This document shows positions 48,202 through 61,500 of a DNA stretch of 64,000 bases, piece by piece (position 1 is the first letter of the stretch; the number at the start of each line of letters is the position of its first letter). The DNA is taken from NCBI RefSeq assembly GCF_016862195.1, contig NZ_BOMM01000001.1:124001-188000 (forward strand), read 5' to 3'. Both the position numbers and the translations under genes were made by a program. This DNA is from Paractinoplanes ferrugineus (GTDB taxonomy: Bacteria > Actinomycetota > Actinomycetes > Mycobacteriales > Micromonosporaceae). The notes beneath the pieces are model-generated. The model was not told the origin of the DNA. It made no database searches and was given only the letters and a program-made list of their open reading frames with translations.

Positions 48202-51165
48202 GTGGCACCGTTGCGTTATCGCATCTTAGGGCCACTGTCCGTCACCGCCGATGGACAGCAAGTGGCGATCACTGCTGGGCGCGACCGGGTCGTCCTGGCC
48301 ATGCTGCTGCTGAACCTCGGCCGGGTCGTCGACGTTCCGGCGCTGGTCGAGGCGCTGTGGGCGGCTGATCCGCCCGCGACCGCCCGTGCTCAACTGCAGA
48401 CCTGCGTGTCCCGGCTGCGTCGCCAGCTTCCGGCGGGAGCGATCGCCCACGACCCGGCGGGTTACCGCCTGACCTGCGAGCCGGACGAGTTGGACGCGTC
48501 GGTCTTCGCCCGGCTCGTCGCCGAGGCGAAACAGGAGTCGGACGGGACGAAGCTGCGCCGCGCCCTCGACCTGTGGCGGGGCGAAACCCTTGTCGGGTTG
48601 GACAGTCAGGCGGTGCGGGCCGCGGCGGCGGCTCTCGACGAGCGGTACGCGGCGGTGGCCGAGGACTGGGCCGAGTTCGAACTCGACGCCGGACACGACC
48701 GCGATCTGATCGGCGAGCTGCACGCCTTGGCCGAGCGGTTCCCGCTGCGTGAACGGCTGCGTGGCCAGCTGATGCGCGCCCTGCACGGTGCGGGTCGAAC
48801 CGGTGACGCCCTCGCCGAGTTCCGCCGGCTGCGGGCGGCATTGCACGAGGAACTTGGCATCGAGCCGGGCCGCGAACTGCAGGACCTGCATCGGCGCATC
48901 CTGGGCGGGAGCGACGACCAGCGGGTGCGCAGCCTTCCGCGTACGGTCGGGGACTTCACCGGACGCGAAGCGATAGTAGCCCGCCTGCTCGAGTCGATCG
49001 CGGCCGCCGGCCCGCAGGGACCGGCGATGGTCGTGATCGACGGCATGGCCGGCAGCGGCAAAACCACCCTGGCCCTGCACGTGGCCGCGCTCGCCGGGGC
49101 CGACTATCCGGACGCGCACCTCTTCATCGACCTGCACGGGCACGGTGAACATGAACCGGCCGAGCCGTCGGCGGCGCTGCTGACCCTGCTCCGGCAGCTC
49201 GGCATCCCGCCCGACCGGATCCCGGCCGAGGCCCGTGACCGGGTGACGATGTGGCGCTCCGAGCTGGCCCGGCGCCGGGTGCTGGTGGTGCTCGACAACG
49301 CGCATTCCAGCGCCCAGCTCGCCGACCTGCTGCCGACCTCGGCCGGCACGCTCGCCCTGGTCACCAGCCGGCGGCGGCTGGTCGGACTGGACGGCGCCGA
49401 CCCGGAGTCGCTACCGCTGCTGACCCCGGCCGACGCGACCGCGTTGCTGGCCCGCATCGCCGGCGACCGGGTGACCGCGGACCCGGCGGCGACCGCCGAG
49501 GTGGTGCGTCGCTGCGGCGGGCTGCCACTGGCGTTACGACTGGCCGGGGCCCGGCTGGCGCACCGTCCACGATGGCGGGTGGCCGACCTGGTGCGCCGGC
49601 TGGGCGAGTCGGCGCTGCCCGAGCTGGCCGCCGAGGACCGGTCGGTGGCGAGCGCTTTCGCCCTGTCGTACGGGCAGTTGGCGGAGCCGGCGAAGCGGAT
49701 GTTCCGGCTGCTCGGCGTCTATCCGGGGGTGGTGCTCGACGGTCCCGCCGTGGCCGCGTTGTGCGGGCTGCCGCTCGACGAGGCGCAGGACACAGTGGAC
49801 GACCTGATCGACGTACACCTCGTCGAGGAGCCGGCCCCGGGCTGGTACAGGCTGCACGACCTGCTGCGGGAATTCGCCGCCACGCTTGCCGGACCGGATC
49901 GGCGCGAGGCGCTGATCGGGGTGCTCGACCTGCAGACGCACGCGGTCGCGCTGTCGATGCCGGAGGCGTACCGGGACGTGCTGTACCGCGACCTCGGCTC
50001 GCCGGTGCCACTGCGCCCCGACCTGCTGGCGGCGATCACCGACCCGGTCGCCCGGATCGAGCGGCAGCGCACGCACCTGGCCGCCTACATCGAGGCGGCA
50101 CCCGCGACCGGCCGGCCGGAATACGCGTGGTGGATCGCCCGCGCGGCGTGGTGGCACCTCTATTACCGGCACGGCGGGCACGGCGCCGAGGAGATGCGCA
50201 GCCTGCTGGAACGGGCCATGTCCCTGATGGAGGTGGCCGGCGACCGGTCCGGTATCGCCGCCATCGCCAATTACCTGGCCTCGGCGTACGCCCGGCTCGG
50301 GGACGCTGAGCGCGCGCTCGAACTGCTGCGGTTGTCGGTGCGGCTGCGCGAGGAACTGGGCCAGCGGCGGGCCGCGGCGACCGGGCTCGGCAACCTGGCC
50401 GGGGTCTACGAGGCGCTGGGCCGCTTCCACGAATGTATCGACGCGGCGCGGGCCGCCCGGCGGATGTCGGCGCTGGCCGGGGACCGCACCCGCACCCGCG
50501 CCCCGCTGAGCTACCTGAGCGAGGGTTACGAACGGCTCGGCCGTTACCCGGAAGCTCTGCGCTACCGCCGGCTCTCGCTGCTCGCCGCGATCGAGCACCA
50601 GGACCACGATTTGATCGCCAGCTCGCTCATGAAGATCGAGCGGGTGCGGCGGCTCGCCGGCATCACCACCCACGGCCATCGCTACCTCACGGCGGCGCTG
50701 CGGATCGCCCAGCGCGGAGCACATCTGAGCGTGGTCTCGGACATCTACAACGAAATGGGCAACTTATTGCGTACGGAAGGGCGCTATCCGGAAGCGATGG
50801 CCGCCCACGAGACCGCACTGACCGAGGTGCGCCGCATCTCGAACCGGCGCGACGAAGTCGACTGGCAGGTCGACTACGCGGCGACGCGTCATGCGGCCGG
50901 CGACGCCGACGGGGCGCTCGAGCTGCTGGAGGCCGCACTGGCCCAGGCGAACGCCTCGAGGATGCGGTACAGCGCGGCCCGCGCCGAGGAGGGCATCGCC
51001 GAGTGCGTCGTGGGCCGCGACCCGGAACGGGCCCGCCGGTCGTGGACGGCGGCCCGGGCCACCTACCGCGCGCTGGGCGTACCCGAGCAGTTCCGGGTCG
51101 AGCTTCAGCTGGGTGGCGTGGATCATCTGCGATCCGGCGAGCCGCGAGAGACGATGGTGCGGTGA
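48202..51165 (+). CDS. SARP-type regulator with BTAD, NB-ARC ATPase and TPR domains (AfsR-like)
   Basis: The 987-residue protein has an OmpR-like DNA-binding domain ([13 protein letters not shown], about 5-95), a bacterial transcriptional activation domain (about 98-245), an NB-ARC ATPase with P-loop GMAGSGKTT (about 281-289) and [10 protein letters not shown], a winged helix (about 475-560), and C-terminal TPRs (about 640-985). Such proteins activate antibiotic or stress genes in response to nucleotide-dependent switching. GTG 48202 (or TTG 48211) is chosen because the DNA-binding domain begins there. It overlaps fumC by GTGA. Confidence 0.92.
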   Translation: MAPLRYRILGPLSVTADGQQVAITAGRDRVVLAMLLLNLGRVVDVPALVEALWAADPPATARAQLQTCVSRLRRQLPAGAIAHDPAGYRLTCEPDELDASVFARLVAEAKQESDGTKLRRALDLWRGETLVGLDSQAVRAAAAALDERYAAVAEDWAEFELDAGHDRDLIGELHALAERFPLRERLRGQLMRALHGAGRTGDALAEFRRLRAALHEELGIEPGRELQDLHRRILGGSDDQRVRSLPRTVGDFTGREAIVARLLESIAAAGPQGPAMVVIDGMAGSGKTTLALHVAALAGADYPDAHLFIDLHGHGEHEPAEPSAALLTLLRQLGIPPDRIPAEARDRVTMWRSELARRRVLVVLDNAHSSAQLADLLPTSAGTLALVTSRRRLVGLDGADPESLPLLTPADATALLARIAGDRVTADPAATAEVVRRCGGLPLALRLAGARLAHRPRWRVADLVRRLGESALPELAAEDRSVASAFALSYGQLAEPAKRMFRLLGVYPGVVLDGPAVAALCGLPLDEAQDTVDDLIDVHLVEEPAPGWYRLHDLLREFAATLAGPDRREALIGVLDLQTHAVALSMPEAYRDVLYRDLGSPVPLRPDLLAAITDPVARIERQRTHLAAYIEAAPATGRPEYAWWIARAAWWHLYYRHGGHGAEEMRSLLERAMSLMEVAGDRSGIAAIANYLASAYARLGDAERALELLRLSVRLREELGQRRAAATGLGNLAGVYEALGRFHECIDAARAARRMSALAGDRTRTRAPLSYLSEGYERLGRYPEALRYRRLSLLAAIEHQDHDLIASSLMKIERVRRLAGITTHGHRYLTAALRIAQRGAHLSVVSDIYNEMGNLLRTEGRYPEAMAAHETALTEVRRISNRRDEVDWQVDYAATRHAAGDADGALELLEAALAQANASRMRYSAARAEEGIAECVVGRDPERARRSWTAARATYRALGVPEQFRVELQLGGVDHLRSGEPRETMVR

Positions 51166-52559
51166 CTACCGAGCAGAGTGGCTACCGGGTCGAGAAAGAC
51201 ACGATGGGCGAGGTTCGCGTGCCCGCGGACGCCCTTTGGCGAGCGCAGACGCAACGGGCCGTGGAGAACTTTCCGCTCTCCGGGCGCGGACTGGAGCCGG
51301 CACACATCGCCGCCCTCGCGCGGATCAAAGGGGCCGCCGCCCAGGTGAACGCCTCCCTTGGCGTACTCGACAAGGAAATCGCCGAAGCAATAGCGAAGGC
51401 AGCGGCCCAGGTGGCCGCCGGGGGTTACGAGGACGAGTTCCCGATCGACGTGTTCCAGACCGGTTCGGGCACCTCGTCGAACATGAACACCAACGAGGTC
51501 ATCGCCACCCTCGCCGAACGCGACCTGGGCCGGCCGGTGCACCCGAACGACCACGTCAACGCGTCGCAGTCGAGCAACGACGTGTTCCCGTCGTCGATCC
51601 ACCTGGCCGCCACCGAAGCGGTGACCGGCACCCTCGTGCCCGCCCTGGAACATCTCGCCGGCGCACTCTCCGCCAAGGCGGAAGAGTGGGCGACGGTGGT
51701 CAAGAGCGGCCGGACGCACCTCATGGACGCGACGCCGGTCACCCTCGGTCAGGAGTTCTCCGGGTACGCGCAACAGGTGACCTACGGCATCGAGCGCCTG
51801 CACGCCACGCTGCCCCGGCTGGCCGAACTGCCGCTCGGCGGAACCGCCGTGGGCACGGGCGTGAACACGCCGCCCGGGTTCGCCGCCGCCGTCATCGACA
51901 AGCTGCGCGAGACCACCGGACTGCCCCTGACCGAGGCCCGCAACCACTTCGAGGCCCAAGGCGCCCGGGACGGCCTGGTCGAGGCGAGTGGCCAACTGCG
52001 TACCATCGCGGTCGGTCTTTACAAGATCGTCAACGACATCCGGTGGATGGGCTCGGGGCCGCGCGCCGGCCTGCGCGAACTGCGGTTGCCCGACCTCCAG
52101 CCGGGCTCGTCGATCATGCCCGGCAAGGTCAACCCGGTCGTCCCCGAAGCCGTCCGCCAGGTGTGCGCCCAGGTCATCGGCAACGACGCCACCGTCGCCT
52201 TCGCCGGCACCCAGGGCGACTTCGAACTCAACGTGATGCTGCCCGTGATGGCCCGCAACCTGCTCGAGTCCATCCGCCTGCTGGCCAACGCCGCCCGCCT
52301 GCTCGCCGACCGCTGCATCACCGGCCTCGAAGCGAACATCGAGGTGGCGCTCGCCTACGCGGAGGGCTCCCCGTCGATCGTCACCCCGCTGAACCGCTAC
52401 CTCGGCTACGACGAGGCCGCCGCGATCGCCAAGGCCGCCCTCGCCACCGACCGGAGCATCCGCGAGGTAGTGATCGAACGAGGCCATCTCGAGTCGGGCA
52501 AACTGACCGAGAAGCAGCTGGACGAGGCCTTGGACGTCCTCCGAATGACCCGCCCCTGA
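51162..52559 (+). CDS. fumC: Class II fumarate hydratase
   Basis: The 465-residue oxygen-stable enzyme of the aspartase/fumarase family has [14 protein letters not shown], the [14 protein letters not shown] motif and the family signature [11 protein letters not shown]. The GTG at 51162 overlaps the stop of the SARP gene by four bases. Start is supported by [21 protein letters not shown], the normal N-terminus. The linkage to a large regulator is unexpected for a TCA enzyme. Confidence 0.97.
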   Translation: MTTEQSGYRVEKDTMGEVRVPADALWRAQTQRAVENFPLSGRGLEPAHIAALARIKGAAAQVNASLGVLDKEIAEAIAKAAAQVAAGGYEDEFPIDVFQTGSGTSSNMNTNEVIATLAERDLGRPVHPNDHVNASQSSNDVFPSSIHLAATEAVTGTLVPALEHLAGALSAKAEEWATVVKSGRTHLMDATPVTLGQEFSGYAQQVTYGIERLHATLPRLAELPLGGTAVGTGVNTPPGFAAAVIDKLRETTGLPLTEARNHFEAQGARDGLVEASGQLRTIAVGLYKIVNDIRWMGSGPRAGLRELRLPDLQPGSSIMPGKVNPVVPEAVRQVCAQVIGNDATVAFAGTQGDFELNVMLPVMARNLLESIRLLANAARLLADRCITGLEANIEVALAYAEGSPSIVTPLNRYLGYDEAAAIAKAALATDRSIREVVIERGHLESGKLTEKQLDEALDVLRMTRP

Positions 52560-52674
52560 CCCGTCGTCTCGGGCGTGCTGTACCCCGTGCAGGAGGCGAG
52601 CTTGGCGGAGTGGGGGGAGCGGCGGGGAGGCCTGTGGATAACCTCGGCTTGGGGGGGGTCGCTACCCTTGTACG

Positions 52675-54087
52675 GTGACGCTGCGCCTGTATGACACCGC
52701 GACCCGATCCGTCCGGGACTTCGTCCCGAAGACGCCCGGTCAGGTCGGGATCTACCTGTGTGGTCTCACGGTGCAGTCGGTGCCGCATATCGGGCATCTG
52801 CGCTCGGGTGTCAACTATGACGTGCTGCGTCGATGGCTGCTGCACACCAACTATGAGGTGACCTTCGTCCGGAACGTCACCGACGTCGACGACAAGATTC
52901 TTGACAAGTCGGCGGCGCAGGGGCGGCCGTTCTGGGCTATCGCGTACGCGAACAAGCTGGTGCTCGACGCCGACTACCGCGGGCTCAACGTGCTGCCGCC
53001 GACCTACGAGCCGCTGGCTACCGGGCACATCCCGGAGATGCACGAGTTGATCGGTTCGCTCATCGAGCTCGGGCACGCCTACCCGGCCGCGGGCGGGAGC
53101 GGCGACGTCTACTTCGACGTGCCGTCCTACCCGGGTTATGGCGCGTTGTCCGGCCAGAACCCGGACGACATGCGGCCGCCGACCGACGGTGGCGAGCCTG
53201 ACAAACGGGACTATCGCGACTTCGCCCTGTGGAAGGGCGTGAAGGCCGACGAGCCCGCCGAGGCGTCCTGGGCGTCGCCGTGGGGTCGTGGCCGGCCCGG
53301 TTGGCACATCGAGTGCTCCGCGATGGCCCGGCGTTACCTCGGCGAGGAGTTCGACATCCACGGTGGGGGGCTCGACCTGACTTTCCCGCACCACGAGAAC
53401 GAGATCGCCCAGTCCCGGTCGGCCGGGCTGCCGTTCGCGCGGTACTGGGTGCACAACGCGCTGCTCAACCTGGGCGAGGCCAAGATGAGCAAGTCGCTGG
53501 GCAACGTCATCGACATCGCCGCGGTGCAGGCGATGGGCATCCGCCTGGTCGAGTTGCGCTACTACTTCGGTACGCCGCACTACCGGTCCCGCATCGACTA
53601 CTCCGACGAGGCGCTTCGTGAGGCCGCGGTGGCGTACCGGAGGATCGAGGGTTTCGTGCAGCGGGCCGCCGAGATCGTCGGGCCGGGCCGGCCCAAGGAC
53701 GTGCCGCCGGCGTTCGCCGCGGCGATGAACGACGACCTCAACACGTCGGCCGCGCTCGCGGTCGTGCACGACACCATCCGCGAGGGCAACACCGCGCTCA
53801 CCGCCGGCGACGAGGCCGGCATCCGGGGGGCGCTCACCGCCGTACGCGCCATGTTGGGTGTCCTGGGTCTTGACCCGCTCGACGAGGCGTGGAGCGGCGG
53901 TGCGGTGAAGAACGACCTCAAGCCGGTGGTGGATGCCCTGGTGAAGCTCGCGCTTGAACAACGGACCCAGGCGCGGGCACGTAAGGACTGGTCGGCTGCC
54001 GACTCGGTCCGTGATCAGCTCAAGAACGCGGGAATTCAGGTGGAGGACACTCCGGCCGGGCCGCGCTGGACGGTAGGAGAGCACTGA
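52675..54087 (+). CDS. cysS: Cysteinyl-tRNA synthetase
   Basis: The 470-residue class Ia synthetase has zinc-ligand Cys in [18 protein letters not shown] (the HIGH motif included), [14 protein letters not shown] with further zinc ligands, and the KMSKS loop [13 protein letters not shown] start. Its 1-base overlap with rlmB (TGATG) and its place after carD-ispD-ispF in other actinobacteria mark it as core. A duplicate-like MshC is distinguished by its shorter length. Confidence 0.96.
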   Translation: MTLRLYDTATRSVRDFVPKTPGQVGIYLCGLTVQSVPHIGHLRSGVNYDVLRRWLLHTNYEVTFVRNVTDVDDKILDKSAAQGRPFWAIAYANKLVLDADYRGLNVLPPTYEPLATGHIPEMHELIGSLIELGHAYPAAGGSGDVYFDVPSYPGYGALSGQNPDDMRPPTDGGEPDKRDYRDFALWKGVKADEPAEASWASPWGRGRPGWHIECSAMARRYLGEEFDIHGGGLDLTFPHHENEIAQSRSAGLPFARYWVHNALLNLGEAKMSKSLGNVIDIAAVQAMGIRLVELRYYFGTPHYRSRIDYSDEALREAAVAYRRIEGFVQRAAEIVGPGRPKDVPPAFAAAMNDDLNTSAALAVVHDTIREGNTALTAGDEAGIRGALTAVRAMLGVLGLDPLDEAWSGGAVKNDLKPVVDALVKLALEQRTQARARKDWSAADSVRDQLKNAGIQVEDTPAGPRWTVGEH

Positions 54088-55199
54088 TGCCGGGTAACTC
54101 CCGAAACGCAAGCAAGCGGACCATTTCCAAGAAGGGCGCCGTCAAGGGTTCCGGAGGTAAGAACCGGGACAGCCTGAAGGGTCGCGGCAAGACGCTGCCG
54201 GCCGACGAGCGTCCCTGGCACAAGGGCTACTCGGGCACCGAGAAACTGCCCGACAAGACCGCCCGCAAGCAGGAGAACGAGCGTCGCAAGGCGGCCGGTG
54301 AGGGCCGTCCGCCCAAGATCGGCCAGCCCGGTTCCAAGGACACCACCTGGGGTCGTGGCGGCGGCCGGGGCACCGGCCGGCCGGCCGCGCAGCGGGGCGG
54401 CCAGTTCCGCACCGGCCCGCGGGTCGCCCCCGGGCGCCGGTCCAACCCCACCAAAGAGGGTCCGGAGCTGCTGCTCGGCCGTAACCCGGTGGTCGAGGCG
54501 CTGCGCGCCGCGGTCCCGGCCACGGCCCTCTACGTGGCCCAGGGCCTGGACATCGACGACCGGGTCAACGAGATCGTCCGCACCGCCGGCGACCGGGGCA
54601 TCCCGATCCTGGAGATCGGGCGGCACGAACTCGACCGGATGACCGGTGGCGTGCTGCACCAGGGCATCGGCCTGCAGGTGCCGCCGTTCGCGTACGAGAA
54701 CTACGACGACCTGCTGGCCGCCGCCCTCGAGCAGACCGCCCCGTTGCTGGTCGCGCTCGACGGCGTCACCGACCCGCGCAACGTCGGTGCGGTGATCCGG
54801 TCGGTGGCCGCGTTCGGTGGCCACGGCGTCTTCATGACCGAACGGCGCGCGGCCGGCATCACCGCTACGGCGTGGCGCACCAGCGCCGGCGCCGCCGCGC
54901 GCGTGCCGGTCAGTCAGGTCGTCAACCTGACCCGGGCGCTCAAGCAGGCGCAGAGCGCGGGCTTCACCGTCATCGGCCTCGACGCCGACGGCGAAACCGA
55001 CCTCTACCAGCTCGAGGCCGCGGTCGGCCCGCTGCTGGTGGTGGTCGGCTCCGAGGGCCGCGGCATGTCCCGCCTCGTCGGCGAGACCTGCGATCTGCGG
55101 GTCAGCATCCCGATGGCCTCCGATGTGGAGTCCCTCAACGCAAGCGTCGCGGCGGCGGTGACCCTCGCTGAGGTCGCCCGCCGCCGCGTACACGGTTAG
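54087..55199 (+). CDS. rlmB: 23S rRNA (guanosine-2'-O)-methyltransferase RlmB (SpoU family)
   Basis: The 370-residue protein has a very basic, Gly/Lys/Arg-rich N-terminal extension (about 1-120), an L30e-like substrate domain ([17 protein letters not shown]) and the knotted SPOUT core with [29 protein letters not shown] and [18 protein letters not shown]. It methylates a 23S rRNA guanosine (G2251 in E. coli). It is coupled to cysS. The long tail probably binds rRNA. Confidence 0.95.
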   Translation: MPGNSRNASKRTISKKGAVKGSGGKNRDSLKGRGKTLPADERPWHKGYSGTEKLPDKTARKQENERRKAAGEGRPPKIGQPGSKDTTWGRGGGRGTGRPAAQRGGQFRTGPRVAPGRRSNPTKEGPELLLGRNPVVEALRAAVPATALYVAQGLDIDDRVNEIVRTAGDRGIPILEIGRHELDRMTGGVLHQGIGLQVPPFAYENYDDLLAAALEQTAPLLVALDGVTDPRNVGAVIRSVAAFGGHGVFMTERRAAGITATAWRTSAGAAARVPVSQVVNLTRALKQAQSAGFTVIGLDADGETDLYQLEAAVGPLLVVVGSEGRGMSRLVGETCDLRVSIPMASDVESLNASVAAAVTLAEVARRRVHG

Positions 55200-55208
55200 T
55201 AGGGGTCA

Positions 55209-55232
55209 GGGGCCGGCGGACGGGCCGGCCCC
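55209..55232. terminator. Bidirectional terminator hairpin
   Basis: GGGGCCGGC (55209-55217) pairs with GCCGGCCCC (55224-55232) around a 6-base loop, between convergent stops of rlmB and the anti-sigma-like gene. Confidence 0.85.
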
Positions 55233-55240
55233 CGACGTCA

Positions 55241-56242
55241 TCAGAACTTGCCCTTGGCGACGTCCGCGATGGTCACGCGGGTCACCGTGTAGTTGATCGA
55301 GCCGCCTTCACTGGCGTACTTGATCGGCAGGCCGGTGTCGGCGTTGACGGTGAGGGTCTCGTCGCCGCCGACGGTGGCCGGCTTGCCGGCGGTCAGCTTG
55401 AGCACCGGCTGGCTGCCGACGGTGCCACGCTCCACCTTGACCTCCGGCATCTGGCCGAGCAGCCGCAGCACGCCGGCCCGCACGAGCGGGTCACCGGCGC
55501 CGTCGCGCAGCGCGTCCATCGAGTTGTTCCACACCCAGTTGTCGGTCGAGTTGATCTGCCAGCCGCCCTGCTTCTCCTTCGGGAGCTTGGCCAGCGCCTT
55601 CTTCAGCTCGTCGGTGATGGTCGGGGTCACGCCGGGAGCCTCGATGGTCGGCTGGACCTTCGGGTTCTTCGGCAGGTAGGCGTTGGCCATCTTCTCGCGG
55701 GCGTCGTTCAGGTCGCCCTTGGCCGCCAGTTTCGCCGCCGCGACCGCCTTCCGGCGACCCTCCTCGTCGGACTGCTTGCGGCCGTTACGCACCTGGCCCG
55801 GCATCGCCGCCTTGGTCTTGGCGAAGTAGTAGTCGCCGTTGTCGGCGTGCAGGTCCCAGACGTCGACCTTGAGACCGCTGTCGTAGACCTGGTCACGCAG
55901 CAGCAGCGTCGCGTCGCCGGTCGGCTTCGGTGCGGCGGTCAGGTAACCGACCAGCTGCACCAGCGGGGCATCCGGCGCCGGCGACGCGCCACCCGTCACG
56001 GCGGGCTTCGGGGCGGCCAGCTGAGGGGCTGGGGCCTGGGTGCCGGTGCCGGTGACCGACACGGCCACGGCCGCGATCGCGGCCACCGCGAACGTGCCGC
56101 CGGCGGCGGCCCGCCACATCGTCCGGCGGGATTTCAACTGCCGGCCCCGGTGCTGGATCTGGTCAAGATCAGGCGCGTACGGGCGGTCCCCGACCGCGCC
56201 GCGCATGGCCGCACTCAGGCGTCCCTCGGTGTCGTGCGACAT
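55241..56242 (-). CDS. Membrane protein, CU044_5270-like, partner of the sigma factor
   Basis: The 333-residue protein has a cytoplasmic N-terminus (about 1-42), one membrane helix (about 43-66) and a long outer domain with predicted beta strands (TLTVNADTGLPIKY). Its gene directly follows a SigE-like sigma gene with 2 bases between, the common position of an anti-sigma or sensor partner; the sequence after the helix resembles the CU044_5270 family. GAGGAGA before ATG 56242. The anti-sigma role is inferred. Confidence 0.78.
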   Translation of the reverse strand: MSHDTEGRLSAAMRGAVGDRPYAPDLDQIQHRGRQLKSRRTMWRAAAGGTFAVAAIAAVAVSVTGTGTQAPAPQLAAPKPAVTGGASPAPDAPLVQLVGYLTAAPKPTGDATLLLRDQVYDSGLKVDVWDLHADNGDYYFAKTKAAMPGQVRNGRKQSDEEGRRKAVAAAKLAAKGDLNDAREKMANAYLPKNPKVQPTIEAPGVTPTITDELKKALAKLPKEKQGGWQINSTDNWVWNNSMDALRDGAGDPLVRAGVLRLLGQMPEVKVERGTVGSQPVLKLTAGKPATVGGDETLTVNADTGLPIKYASEGGSINYTVTRVTIADVAKGKF

Positions 56243-56244
56243 GA

Positions 56245-56763
56245 TCAAAAATCTCCTCGGTTCAGGACGGACTTGAGCTTGATCAACGCCCGGCTTGTCT
56301 GGCTCTTGACGGTGCCTTCGCTGCACCCCAGGGTCGCGGCGGTCTCCCGCTCGCTGAGCCCCTCGAGAAACCGCAGGACCACGGTCGCCCGCTGCCGTGC
56401 GGGCAACGACTGCAACGCCTGCAGCAGTTCGGCCCGGTTCACCACCGAATCGGACATGTCCGCGACGGTGATGTCGTCGACGAAGCCGCCCGGATGCGGG
56501 TTGATGTTCCGGTTCCGGCGCCAGCCCCGCTTCGACTCGTTGATCAGGATCCGCCGCACGTACGCGGCCGGGTTCTCGGCCCGCTGAACCTTGCTCCAAT
56601 GGCTGTAGGCGCGCGCCAGGGCCTCTTGGACAAGGTCGTCGGCCAGGTACCAGTCCCCGCTCAGCAGATACGCCGTGCGGTGCAGCGATGCGGCGATCCC
56701 CTGGACGAAATCCCGGAACTCCTGCTCCGTGCCGCTCGCCGTCCCGGCCGGTCGGTGCTTCAT
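56245..56763 (-). CDS. ECF sigma factor, SigE family
   Basis: The 172-residue factor has region 2 (FRDFVQGIAASLHRTAYLLS, WYLADDLVQEALARAYSHW) and region 4 (LPARQRATVVLRFLEGLS, ETAATLGCSEGTVKSQTSRAL), with no C-terminal extension. ATG 56763 is taken; GTG 56775 is possible and neither has a strong ribosome site. Longer upstream frame is not conserved-looking. It likely directs stress or envelope genes. Confidence 0.92.
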   Translation of the reverse strand: MKHRPAGTASGTEQEFRDFVQGIAASLHRTAYLLSGDWYLADDLVQEALARAYSHWSKVQRAENPAAYVRRILINESKRGWRRNRNINPHPGGFVDDITVADMSDSVVNRAELLQALQSLPARQRATVVLRFLEGLSERETAATLGCSEGTVKSQTSRALIKLKSVLNRGDF

Positions 56764-57196
56764 TACGGTCGTCACACCCACCAAGACCCACCCCCCACCA
56801 TGGGGGTTGTCACGAACCCAGCTTTCTTTCCACCAATCTTCAGTCTCGCCCACGCTGCACCCCAAGATCAGCAGCAACGTGGGTGGGAGGCGGCCCCGGG
56901 CGGTATGAGGTGGCGGGGCGGTGCATCGCGACAGCCGGGCCCGGTGTGGTGCTGCGCGGGTCGGACGGTCATGCGGCACGTGGCTGACTGTGCCCGGCGG
57001 GGCTGCGGGTCGCTGCGGAAGTGCCGCAGGCTCGGCGGTTCCCTCGCGGGCCGGTGCTCACCCGTACACAAGGAGCTGCGCACCCCAAATCCCACCGCAA
57101 GTGACACACCGTGGGGGTTCGGGGGGCTCGGCCCCCCGGCAGGAATGCGGAGAGCCCAGGCCTGCGCACCCCGCAGACAGGATGAACCCACCTCGG
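56764..57196. other. 433-bp gap between sigma gene and tRNA
   Basis: No gene supported. It holds the promoter region of the sigma gene (AT-richer stretch about 56815-56850) and, near 57120, a hairpin for the tRNA. Open frames here lack family features. Confidence 0.6.
57120..57138 (-). terminator. GC hairpin downstream of tRNA-Thr
   Basis: Eight-base stem CGGGGGGC / GCCCCCCG with a TCG loop, about 60 bases beyond the tRNA 3' end on the minus strand. Likely terminator of the tRNA transcript. Confidence 0.6.
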
Positions 57197-57270
57197 AGCC
57201 CCCGGTCGGGGTCGAACCGACGACCTCCCGTTTACAAGACGGGTGCTCTGGCCAGCTGAGCTACAGGGGC
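57197..57270 (-). tRNA. tRNA-Thr (anticodon TGT)
   Basis: On the minus strand a complete cloverleaf can be drawn: acceptor GCCCCTG with CGGGGGC, D-arm AGCTCAGCTGG, anticodon stem CCCGT/ACGGG with loop CTTGTAA, T-arm GTCGG-TTCGACC-CCGAC and discriminator T. Anticodon TGT reads ACA/ACG threonine codons. CCA is not encoded. 74 bases. Confidence 0.96.
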
Positions 57271-57323
57271 ATGTGGGGCACAGCATAACGTCCTGACTTC
57301 TGGTGGACGCCTTGGCATGTCAC

Positions 57324-57337
57324 GTAAAACGGTTTAC
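57324..57337. promoter_or_regulatory. LacI/GalR-type operator upstream of msiK
   Basis: GTAAAACGGTTTAC is a near-palindrome centred on CG that fits the LacI/GalR pattern GTAAnCGnTTAC. It lies 73 bases before the ATPase start, suggesting sugar-dependent control. Confidence 0.65.
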
Positions 57338-57409
57338 GTTTACAGCGCTGTTCCCTCCACTCGGATCGTCCGGCACGTTCCTGCCGGTGGAAAGGAAGTT
57401 GGATTCATT

Positions 57410-58495
<1,086 letters not shown>

Positions 58496-58515
58496 ACCCA
58501 GCAGCACTGACGGAA

Positions 58516-58544
58516 ACGGGCGGCCTCCGAAAGGGGCCGCCCGT
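58516..58544 (+). terminator. Terminator between msiK and Hsp70-like gene
   Basis: ACGGGCGGCC (58516-58525) pairs with GGCCGCCCGT (58535-58544), 9-base loop, followed by TCTGCT. It lies between convergent stops and could serve both strands. Confidence 0.85.
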
Positions 58545-58548
58545 TCTG

Positions 58549-61500
58549 CTATCCGGCGAAGCGTTGCAGGACGAAGTCCTTCTCGGCCACGCACGCCACC
58601 GTCGAGGTGTTCCAGGCGCAGGTGTCGGAGCGAATGTCGCTGAAGGCACCGAGCGGCACCGCCTCGTCGCCGAGGTGCCGGCCGGACAGTGCCGGGTCGT
58701 CCGGCGACTTGCTCAGCGGCTTGGAGAATTCCAGCAGGTTGCCGCCGTCGAGCCGGGCCGCCTCCCCGGGGCGGGTCCAGATCTGCTTGCCGGAGCCGTC
58801 GATCAAGGTGGTGTCGTTGGACGTGGTGCCGGCCACGACCGCCTCGCCGACCGGAACGATCGTCTCTACATTCGCCAGCTTGTAACGCCAGGCCACATGG
58901 TCGGCGTCGCCTGTCACGTCGAGCGCGATCACCGACGCGGTCTTGCCGTCGTACCCGACCTCCTCGTCGAAGCAGACCCGATCGTCGCCGCACGGGGTGA
59001 CGTCCTTCAGCTGAGCGTCGGCCGTCTGGGTCGTGTAGACCACCTTCGGCTCGCCGAGTTTGTCGAGCTGGTAGGAGAGGATGCGCTGGTCGCTGGGCTG
59101 GAGCACGATGAGCCGGCCGTTGTGCGCGACCACCTCGTCGGTCGGCTGGGCCACATTCTGCCGGTCGGTGAGAATCTTGCCGGTGTTGGCGTCGATCACC
59201 CGGGCCGACTTGTCCGCGCCGATCTGCACGATCCGCGGGTCGTCGGCGAGGTCCGGCTCGAAGGGGCGGCCGAACACGGTGGCCGGCCCACCCAGATCCG
59301 TCGGCGTCGTCACCGTCAGCACCTTGCTGCGGCCGGACGAGCTGGATTCCGGCTCACGCAACGACCACCGCTGCGAGCCGTCGCTGAGCTTGAGACCGAG
59401 CAGCTGCTTGCCCTTCCGGTCGGCGACCACCGCGGTGTCCCCGGCGAAGAAGACCTCGTCCTCCTCGGCCAGGGTGCGCTGCCAGAGCAGTTTGCCGTCG
59501 GCCGCGCCGAGCACGGCCATCCGCCGCTGGTAGCCGTTGTTGGAGTCGAAATCGGTGAACAGGGCGAGCCCGACCGGCAGCGCGATCATCGACTTCCAGC
59601 GGTAGGCGGTGCCGCCGTCCTTACTGCTCCACAGGGGCTTCGACGAGTTCAGCTTCACCGCGACCACCCCGATGATGCCGCCGGCGGTGCTGTCCACGCT
59701 GGCGAAATAGGCCCGGTCGCGGTAGATCTCCGCGTCACTGAAGTCGGTGGTCACCGGCACGATCGGCTGGATGCGTCGCGGGTCGCTCAGCGCGTGATAG
59801 TCGAGCGCCCCGTAGCGGGGCCAGAAAACCCAGGTCAGCACGGCACCCGCGGCAACGACGACGGTCACGGCCGCGGCGATTATGAGGTACGCGCGGCGCC
59901 GGCGTCCCGTGGTCCCCGCCGCGGCCGGCGGCGCCGGCGGTGTCCAACCGCGCTGGTGAGGTGGCCCCAGCGCACCCGATGGCGCGCCCGTCGACGATGC
60001 TCCCGCGGGCGTTCCCGAGGAGGGCGGTCCCGCCGAGGGTGTTCCGGACGACGGCGTTCTCGATGACGGCGTCCCAGTTGACGCCGGGCTGGATGACGCC
60101 GGGCTGGATGACGCCGGACTGGATGACGGCGGGCCGGATGACGGCGGGCCGGACGATGGCGGGCCGGACGATGGCCATGAGGGCGTGTGCGGCGACATGG
60201 AGGGCGACGAGGGCGCCATGATCGGCGGGCCGGCGACGGTGTGCCACGCGGCGGCTTCGCCGGTGGCCCACGGGTCGACCGGCGCGGATCGGAGGCGCTC
60301 GTCGGTCTCTTCCTCGTGCTGGGCCGAGGGCCGCTGGGTCGAAGCCGGCTGCGCCGAAGCGTGCTGGGCCGAAGCGGGCTGGGTCGAAGCCGGCTGCGCC
60401 GAAGCGGGCTGGGTTGAAGCCGGCTGGGTCGAAGGCTGCGAGCCTGAATGCGACCGGGGCGAAGGCGGCGTAGCCGAGGGCTGCGGAGTTGATGGCGGCC
60501 CGGCTGAGCCGGGTGCGCTTGAGGCGGGAGTAGCCGATGCGAAGGCGGCGCCGGCGGGTGCGGCGGCGGGGCCGGCGGGGCTGGTGGCCGGGCCGGCGGG
60601 GGAGACCGGGGAGGGGGCGTCGGCTCGGGTGTCGGTGCTGGGAGGTGGGGAGTCGTGCTTGGTGGGGGAGGTGGGAGTGGGCGTGGCGGCAGCGGCTGTG
60701 CCGGTGGCGTAGCGGAGGGCGGCGGGCTGGTCGGCGGTGATGATCGCGCCCTCGGCCACCGGGAGTTCGGGCTGTTCCAGGACGGTGGGGGCGATGCCCA
60801 ACTCGCTGTGCAGCAGGCGGGCCACGAGGGGGATCCGGGATGAGCCGCCGACCAGGAACAGGCCGGCCAGGTCGGCCGGCTTGAGGTCGGCCGCGGCGAT
60901 GACCGAGGCGGCTTCGGCGACGCCGCGCCGGATCAGGGGGTCGGCTGATGCCTCCAGCTCGTCGCGGGTGAGGTGGACCGCGTGCTCGACGGCGGGCACC
61001 GGCACCGGGGCGAACGAGCTGCGGGACAGCATTTCCTTGGCGCCGCGCACGTCCTCCCAGAACCGGCGGCGCGCCCGCCACTGGGCGAGCGTGGCCGGTT
61101 CGGTGAGCTGCTGCCAGGCGGCGGGCTCGGCGCCGGCCAGGGATTTGCCGAGGTGCTCGACCAGGGCCGCGTCGATGTCGAGGCCGCCGAGGTCGTCGGC
61201 GCCGCCGGACGCGGTGACCGAGAAGGTGCCCGGCCCGTCGGCTCGCACCACGGCGACGTCGAGGGTGCCGCCGCCGAAGTCGAAGACGGCTATCGACGAG
61301 CCGGTCGGCACCGGCCGGCGGAGCACTTCGGCGAAGTAGCGGGCGGCCGCCACCGGCTCCGGCACCAGGCTCGTCCCGGCGGGCCAGCCGGCTTTGCCGA
61401 GCGCCTCGGTCAGCACCGAACGGCGGGCCGCGCCCCAGGCGGCGGGGTAGGTGAGGATGGCCGGCGGCAGGAAGCCGGTGGTGGCGACCGCCTCCCGGGC

